Shown piece after piece: positions 58,281 to 64,000 of a stretch of 64,000 nt of DNA (the first letter of the stretch is position 1; each line of letters opens with the position of its first letter). This DNA comes from Pristionchus mayeri (Eukaryota; Nematoda; Chromadorea; Rhabditida; Neodiplogasteridae). A model generated the notes under the pieces. That model had not been told where the DNA came from and did no database searches. It worked only from the letters and a program-made list of their open reading frames with translations. The DNA is taken from the NCBI GenBank assembly GCA_036245805.1, contig BTRK01000003.1, positions 4,774,001 through 4,838,000 of the forward strand. The letters run 5' to 3'. The translations under genes were made by a program, and so were the position numbers.

Positions 58281-59205
58281 CGTGTACTCGTCCAACTCCT
58301 GTTCTTTATCAGTCTCCATCGGTTGAGAAGAGATGAACGGTTTGCCACTCTTGTCGACTGGGTCCTGAATGATGGGTTTGATTGATACTTGTGATGAATG
58401 TTGTCAACTCAGAATGCGTCATTATTTCGGGAGGTCGGTTGTACAGAGCGAGATAGGGTACTAGGTCGGATGATCACCGTCGGATGACAACCTACTGGAT
58501 GACAACCAATACATGAACCCTTCTTCAGAACTATCACATAATCATTATGGAAACCTACTGTGACCGTTCTACAGAAGGATCCATTTTTGGTTATCACTGA
58601 GTAGGTTACCATCCGACGGTGATCATCCTACCTAGCGCCCGTGAGAATATGTGAAACAAGTAGATCACATTCAGATTTGCCACCACTACTACCCTGGTTT
58701 ATTCCAACCCAGTAGGTGGGCAACTTACCACGCACTGGTCAGGGCACTGGTTACCAACTGGTCAGGCAACTGTAATACCAGCGTTTTGCTTTCTTGACCA
58801 GTGTATGACAAACTAGAGTGGACGGAGCATACGCTATCAACTGGTTAGTTCCCTGACAAGATGGTAACCAGTATCCCGTCCGCTGGGTGGGGAGTAAAAA
58901 CCTACAGGTTGGAAGACACCAGAGTAGTCATTATTGTCATCGGTGACAGGTTGGGGAGAGGGTAAATATAACGACCCCTATCTCTACGGAATGTCTAATA
59001 CACGAAGGGGAACAAATTTGACAGTGAAAAGACGCAATTTACAACTTGCATTTATTCAGAGAAGCTCGATTCTGGAATTGTCTCAAGGTCCGACCTTTTC
59101 CTTTACAGATTTCTTCCGTCCATTCTCTTGCTCTTCCAATTTCTCGATTTGCTGCGTGATAAAATCCTTGACGGGCCCTGGCTCATGTACATTCGTGGCT
59201 TCCAT
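58281..59205 (-). CDS. Paralogous or alternative first exons of the acidic protein gene
   Basis: Exon at 59095-59205: Met, then VKDFITQQIEKLEEQEN, parallel to ARDFILRQIEKLEKEEK of the gene at 56594. Exon at 58281-58364: KPFISSQPMETDKEQELDEY, parallel to AQPLISKQPLPMED. Both exons end in phase 0, and no further 3' exons or cysteine-rich end were found before 56.6 kb. As all exons of the downstream gene are also phase 0, these could be spliced to them as an alternative 5' end, or be a partial duplicate. Confidence 0.5.
58455..58640. repeat. Foldback related to MITE family 4
   Basis: GGATGATCACCGTCGGATG at the left and CATCCGACGGTGATCATCC at the right are exact inverted partners; inner partners are less conserved. 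It lies in an intron or spacer between the two exons of the partial gene. Confidence 0.75.
58680..58915. repeat. Imperfect inverted repeat with ACTGGTCAGG motifs
   Basis: CACTGGTTACCAACTGGTCAG at about 58750 pairs with CCCTGACAAGATGGTAACCAG at about 58853; CACTGGTCAGG recurs as short direct repeats. Confidence 0.6.
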
Positions 59206-59619
59206 CCGATCTATTCCTTGAAAATGAAAAATATATTCCACATTTGAGAAGCAATATCTACCAAACAAACGACGACATTTTTGCGACATTTTAGGTGCAG
59301 TGAGAAAAGGACAAACAAAAAGGACGCATGATTTTCTGTTAACAAACACTTTTATTTAACGATAAATTCTAGAATTCGAGATTTGTATCGATGTGTTGCG
59401 CATTATGGTCTACGAAGGAATGTAAAAACAACCCGATCACAGTAAGGAATTGATGATAGGCGCGAGTAAGACAATGATTGCGGTGGAGAATAGTGGAAAT
59501 TGCGTAAACAATAAACTCGAAGAATTGCAATCGAGGTGTTGGATTTTCCACAAAATTGAGAGAAATTAGCTCAAATTTCACTGAAATTACACGAAAACTG
59601 GAAGAAAAATCAAGTGAGG

Positions 59620-59990
59620 AAGTTAGTTGAGGGAAGGTGAACACTCTCTATTAACACACTGACAGCTGGTGGCGAGACGAGGGATTCAAATAAATTGGTG
59701 GGATTCTCTCCGTTTCCCGCACTCTCTCGCTTTCACTCATCAGCAAGGGAGTGCGCGCTATTTAGAACATATAAACCATATACTATGCGTATTTTTTACC
59801 TTTTAAATGGTATAAATCCACCAAAAATGATCAGTAAACTAAAAGTAAATTGAGGAAGGAAAGCGAACACTCCATACTGCCACAGTGGCAGTTGGTGGCG
59901 AGACGAAAGAAGGGGTTGATTCATTGGCGGGGCTCTCTCATTTCCCATACTCACTCTAAATCTCCCAGGCAAGCGATAGAGCAATGAAAA
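59620..59990. repeat. Two direct repeats of about 130 bp
   Basis: GTGAGGAAGTTAGTTGAGGG...AACACTCTCTATTAACACACTG...GGTGGCGAGACGA at about 59610-59760 recurs at about 59850-59985 as GAACACTCCATACTGCCAC...GGTGGCGAGACGA. Both end near CTCTC-rich sequence. Confidence 0.6.
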
Positions 59991-60955
59991 CAATAAACTC
60001 TCGCAATTCCTTTTTCTACTCACTTTCCATTTTCACACTGCCTAGCATTAGCTGACTGGTTAGTCGAACTCGAGAAACTATGCCGACTGCATTCAGGATA
60101 CCATTGTCGATCTGTCAATCAACATGTCGAGAAATTTTGCAGAACGAAAGACAGTGGAATCGTTTCCCAAACTCTACTGGTAAGCGAGCGCAATAAACAC
60201 AGAATGAGTCGCCCCCCGATTCCTCGGTGTTTGCCCATAGAGCACGGGAGGAAGGAAGGGAAACAACACACTCGTGAGATAGCGATCTGCTCGTCTCTCA
60301 ATTTCACCTGATCTCTCGCCAGGTCGAAAGACGAAAGGGCAAGACGGAAGGAAAGAATCGGAGAGGAAAAAGGAATAATTCATTTCACTTGCTAAGAGAT
60401 GTCGATAGATATGGTGAAAAACTTTTAAAAAAGAATATGCAATTGAGACTGTAACTCTCCTTTAGAGCTCTACTCGCTGATCTGATGCGATGCAAAACCC
60501 GAATTGATCGGCATTGAGTGACACTAAGAGAACCGTCGTTGCGTGCTGGAGAGAAAGACATTTGATAATTCCTCCGGGATTTTATTCCGTGATTCAATAT
60601 TTGGGTATAATTCGCAGCGTTGCAGGTCCCTTCTTTGGTCATGTTTGCTCATCGTTTGGTGTTTGATCTTCACTAATTTGAGATGAACAAAAATGAATGT
60701 CTGGTAATCAAACATGGTCGTGATGAGCTTGGCATGCTGCCTATGTGCTTACTCCTCCGGGAATATGAGCTGATCTATAAAATGTGACACCCGATCTGCA
60801 ATTAATTAGCTTCGGAGAGACAAGAAATCAGCCTACAAGGAAGGTCTGGAGGAGGAGTAGCCTCCGAGACCTGTGTGCTGACTCGTTTTCAGCTGTTATT
60901 CGCATTCCAAACGTATTGACGGGGTTTTTTCAGAAGATCTAAGTTTTCGAGATTT
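59991..60955. other. Intergenic before receptor gene 2, no gene
   Basis: Short non-coding frames only. Confidence 0.4.
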
Positions 60956-63762
60956 GATGACGATCCGTCTTGGATATGTCACGCAGTTCTTTCCCTTCAT
61001 CTTCCGAGCTGGTCCCTTCCAGAGAGGTTAGCTTCCATCATTTGATTTTCTGACACTCGCAAATAATTAATGTCGTCATACTATTTAGAGAAGGGAATTT
61101 TCAAAGACATGCTGACGATTGCCACCGAATCGTTCGGGTTTAAAGAAGGGGTAACACGAATGGATGCTAGAGAGTCCCACCACGAAGATATTGCGCTCGC
61201 AATGGGATACTGTAGCCAAATTACCCCAAGAACGAGGCGAAAATTATGTAGAACAAGTGAAACATAAACGAGCTAGCCACAACCCTGCGCTGTCAATGAA
61301 TTTTGCGCGTATGTAAATAGCCTCATAGCTGTCTGTGAAACTTCGGATAAAGTGATTCATAATCGGACTATTGGATTCTATTTCATAGGCATAGTGGATA
61401 ATTACACTAATTTTTCGTGTTACTCCTTCTTTAATCACGTGGAATACGTTTTTAGGACAGAATATGGTATCAGTTCACTCAGCTTACAATCAAAGATTCA
61501 TTCAGGAGGATATGCACCTGATCCCCAGACAGGCCGGTTCACTGGTTTGCTAGGCATGCTTCAGAATGGAACTATCGATGGTTTTTACATGATTGCTTGA
61601 TGGATATGAGTTACAATCTATTTTAGGTCTGGTTGAAGATTACACGTTTCGCACTGGTCGGATGGACCACTTTTCCTTTGTGCAGCCTATTGACTGGACA
61701 GTGGTTAACATGCCGTTTATTTCTCAGCACATAATCTATTTCAGCGAAACTTCTACGAAAGGTTGGACTCATATACTATCGATTAGTGTTATTTCACACT
61801 TTTGAACAGTTTCGAAGTATTTGTTCTCAGGTTCAATTGAATTTTTCGTTGTGTTTCCTCCGCTGTTACTGTATATGTTCATCGGTTCTGCGTCAATTGT
61901 AATTGTGATTGAGAGGTTCGTGATTATTTATTCAATTATGATTTCGAGACCTTTCCAGAATATGTTTCGTGATAAGACACAAAATTAGAGTTCTCTTATT
62001 GGAATTGATTCCGGAGTTTCCAATAGTGCGAACAAAGAATTCCCTCTCATTCTATTTCCAATATTCCCCCCTCCCGGTCTGGTGATTTCCAAAAGTTATT
62101 GGAAAATCCAATAAGGGATATTGAGAACTGGCAATTTTAAACGAGTGATTTGAGCGTGTTTGTCACTTCATTTGAACATTTGATTCAGTTGAGTTTCGTA
62201 GATCAATATACCTTCAATCTCCTCCTCCCTCGTTCGATTTCCAATTGTTATTGGAAAATCCAATAATAAAGTCATTTCCAATATGAACCGCCCCATTATC
62301 GAATGGGTTTTGGAAATGAATGGGAGAATGGCCCATTTCCAATAACGTTTCATTTCCAATAAGAGAACTCTACACAAAATTCATCAACGACACTCGAGCA
62401 GCATGTATGTCCAACAATCAATGCAACAATCATCACCCGGATTTATCAATAGGTGAGATCCAACTTTTGCGAATCATGTCTCTCATTATCAGTGTGAAAT
62501 CGTTCGTGGATGATTTCCTCTTCTTACCGCCCGTATTTTTACGGAATCTGTTCACTGGAAACACTCGGACACTTCCCTTCTGCGTCTATCTGATGGCTAT
62601 TTTATCGGTAATTTTACAAAATACAAACAATAATTTATCGATGAACAGGTTGCACTTATCTACTCCGCAATATTCGCTGGAATCGCTTCAACGAGTCATT
62701 CTGCGCCACCGACGTAATAATTTCAATTATTTGTATTAATGCAAATTGGGTACGTACAACGTGGTCTTTAAGCACACTCACAAAAATGGTTTCCCAATTT
62801 CGAAGTGGATCGAGAATTTTACTTCCCACGGACGATGCCCAAATCAAGCCTGTCACGGTAAGATTTTTTAGTCAGAAAATGATTCTTTTTAAATGTACTA
62901 GAAAAAAAACTTTAAAAACAATATTTCAGGAAATGGAAATGTTCGGAGCCGATGCCAGTCGTGACTTGAACCGATTCCGAATTATTCCAAAGATTCAAGA
63001 TCAGATAACGTTGTTGAGTACAGCAAATAGTGAGAAGCCGATCGAGGGATTGCCATGATGGCCAATCAGTCTGGTATTTGAATCAATGTCAGCTCTGCTC
63101 TGACCCGCGATTCGTCGCTTACTTCACTCACATGGACACATTCGCGCACAATCCGGATGCGCCTTTTCGATTCCTGTGTACCTTACGAGTGTAAGTTTAC
63201 AAAAGCTCTCGCAATTTTAATACGATCCTACAGAATCGACACATCCGACCACTCAACTTTCCCGCCTCAATCCGCCATTGGGCAAGAAATATACGGAAAA
63301 CTAAGCCCGATTACTTTCTATTTCGGTAACAGAGGAACTGATTCAAATGGAAATTTGAAATTTCCGGAAAGCATCTCGGTCGAAAATTCCAGAAATGGTT
63401 CGATCAAGTGGTAATTCGAATGCTCGGCGGGAATATGGTGAGAATTCGTGTATGTCACGCTTTAAAGGATTCCATAGATAGTAAACTATTGGTGGAAGCG
63501 GTACGCTAATCGCCCCAGAAAAGTTACTGAAGTGACTCAACTGCACACGTACAACCCGTTATCGATCAAGTAAGTTGTCCGATCTACACGTGATTTCAAT
63601 AAAGTCTCTTCGTTTTAGCGGATTCCAAATTCCATTCCTAACATGCGGGTCATTGATGGCTCTTGGAGTGTTGATTCTTGTTCTTGAAGTGATTCACAAG
63701 AGGCAAGAGCTCTTTTATTGGATTGCATCCTTATGATTTTAGTAATTTTCAGATTTGTTGAC
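60956..63762 (+). CDS. Divergent ionotropic glutamate receptor-like gene 2, runs into gap
   Basis: After TTTTTTCAG at about 60931 the first exon encodes MTIRLGYVTQFFPFIFRAG. S1-lobe exons follow: EKGIFKDMLTIATESFGF (61089 on), GYAPDPQTGRFTGLLGMLQN (61506-61581) and VEDYTFRTGRMDHFSFVQPI (61627 on). Then M1 (EFFVVFPPLLLYMFIGSA, 61831-61916), a pore-region exon (VDDFLFLPPVFL, to about 62609), an M3-like LIYSAIFAGIAST (62650 on), S2 pieces (EMEMFGADASRDLNRF; IDTSDHSTFPPQSAIGQEIY) and M4 (CGSLMALGVLILVLEVIHKR, about 63620-63702). A 387-bp MITE is inserted in the exon after M1 (RICFVIRHK at 61960-61985), so this allele is probably disrupted unless the insert is spliced out. It is a member of a nematode receptor clade lacking the canonical M3 motif. 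Confidence 0.7.
61986..62372. mobile_element. hAT-type MITE inside a receptor exon (387 bp)
   Basis: TAGAGTTCTCTTATTGGAA and its exact complement bound the element, and CACAAAAT is duplicated at 61978-61985 and 62373-62380. The ends are nearly those of the 1.2-kb foldback at 18935 (TAGGGTTCTCTTATTGG). The reading frame before the insert continues after it, so the site is exonic. Confidence 0.92.
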
Positions 63763-64000
63763 NNNNNNNNNNNNNNNNNNNNNNNNNNNNNNNNNNNNNN
63801 NNNNNNNNNNNNNNNNNNNNNNNNNNNNNNNNNNNNNNNNNNNNNNNNNNNNNNNNNNNNNNNNNNNNNNNNNNNNNNNNNNNNNNNNNNNNNNNNNNNN
63901 NNNNNNNNNNNNNNNNNNNNNNNNNNNNNNNNNNNNNNNNNNNNNNNNNNNNNNNNNNNNNNNNNNNNNNNNNNNNNNNNNNNNNNNNNNNNNNNNNNNN
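63763..64000. other. Assembly gap (N)
   Basis: 238 undetermined bases; receptor gene 2 is likely to continue into or past it (an acceptor TTTTCAG precedes the gap). Confidence 0.99.

Overview
The window looks like nematode nuclear DNA. Genes are compact and multi-exon, with TTTCAG-type acceptors and short introns. The families are nematode ones: fatty-acid/retinol-binding (FAR) proteins, serpentine chemoreceptors and divergent ionotropic glutamate receptor-like channels. The DNA is dense in Tc1/mariner, hAT-type, Pao and RTE elements. A diplogastrid such as Pristionchus is possible, but I cannot fix genus or species. Exon models were made by hand from splice motifs and intron phase; none was tested against transcripts or databases.

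Layout. 1-2 kb: two decayed Tc1/mariner transposons. 2.1-5.45 kb (+): an srd-like chemoreceptor whose exon phases all agree although a 2-kb foldback element fills one intron. 5.9-11.8 kb (+): a broken BEL/Pao retroelement with an extra 3' ORF carrying a second set of gag-like zinc knuckles. 12.8-45.2 kb (-): six FAR loci (A-F), all on the minus strand. B and F are intact, A and E are frameshifted, and C and D lack a usable signal-peptide exon. Between D and E lies an intact 11-exon srh-like chemoreceptor (27.3-29.9 kb, -). Between E and F lies a secreted, lectin-like multi-exon gene (34.7-43.4 kb, -) with a 6.5-kb intron packed with foldbacks. 45.7-48.1 kb (+): a secreted gene with a PAN-like N-terminus and a mucin-like middle. 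48.9-54.4 kb and 60.96 kb to the gap (+): two paralogous, very divergent ionotropic receptor genes, one hit by an RTE retrotransposon and a stop codon, the other by a hAT-type MITE inside an exon. 54.9-59.2 kb (-): a small acidic protein gene ending in a cysteine cluster, with a second possible first exon and degenerate tandem copies of its 5' end. 63763-64000 is N.

Common theme. The genes mostly belong to environment-facing families: chemoreception, secreted lipid-binding proteins, secreted lectin/mucin-like proteins and ligand-gated channels. They sit in DNA shaped by tandem duplication and inverted-repeat elements. At least eight long foldbacks and about a dozen short hairpin MITEs are visible. 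Several have 8-bp target duplications and TAGRG ends of hAT type. Many lie in introns, so they would be transcribed into long double-stranded RNA. I do not see an operon-like or defence-type system; the most unusual features are the foldbacks that share a loop module, the FAR array with recurrent GC-AG introns, and the receptor pair.
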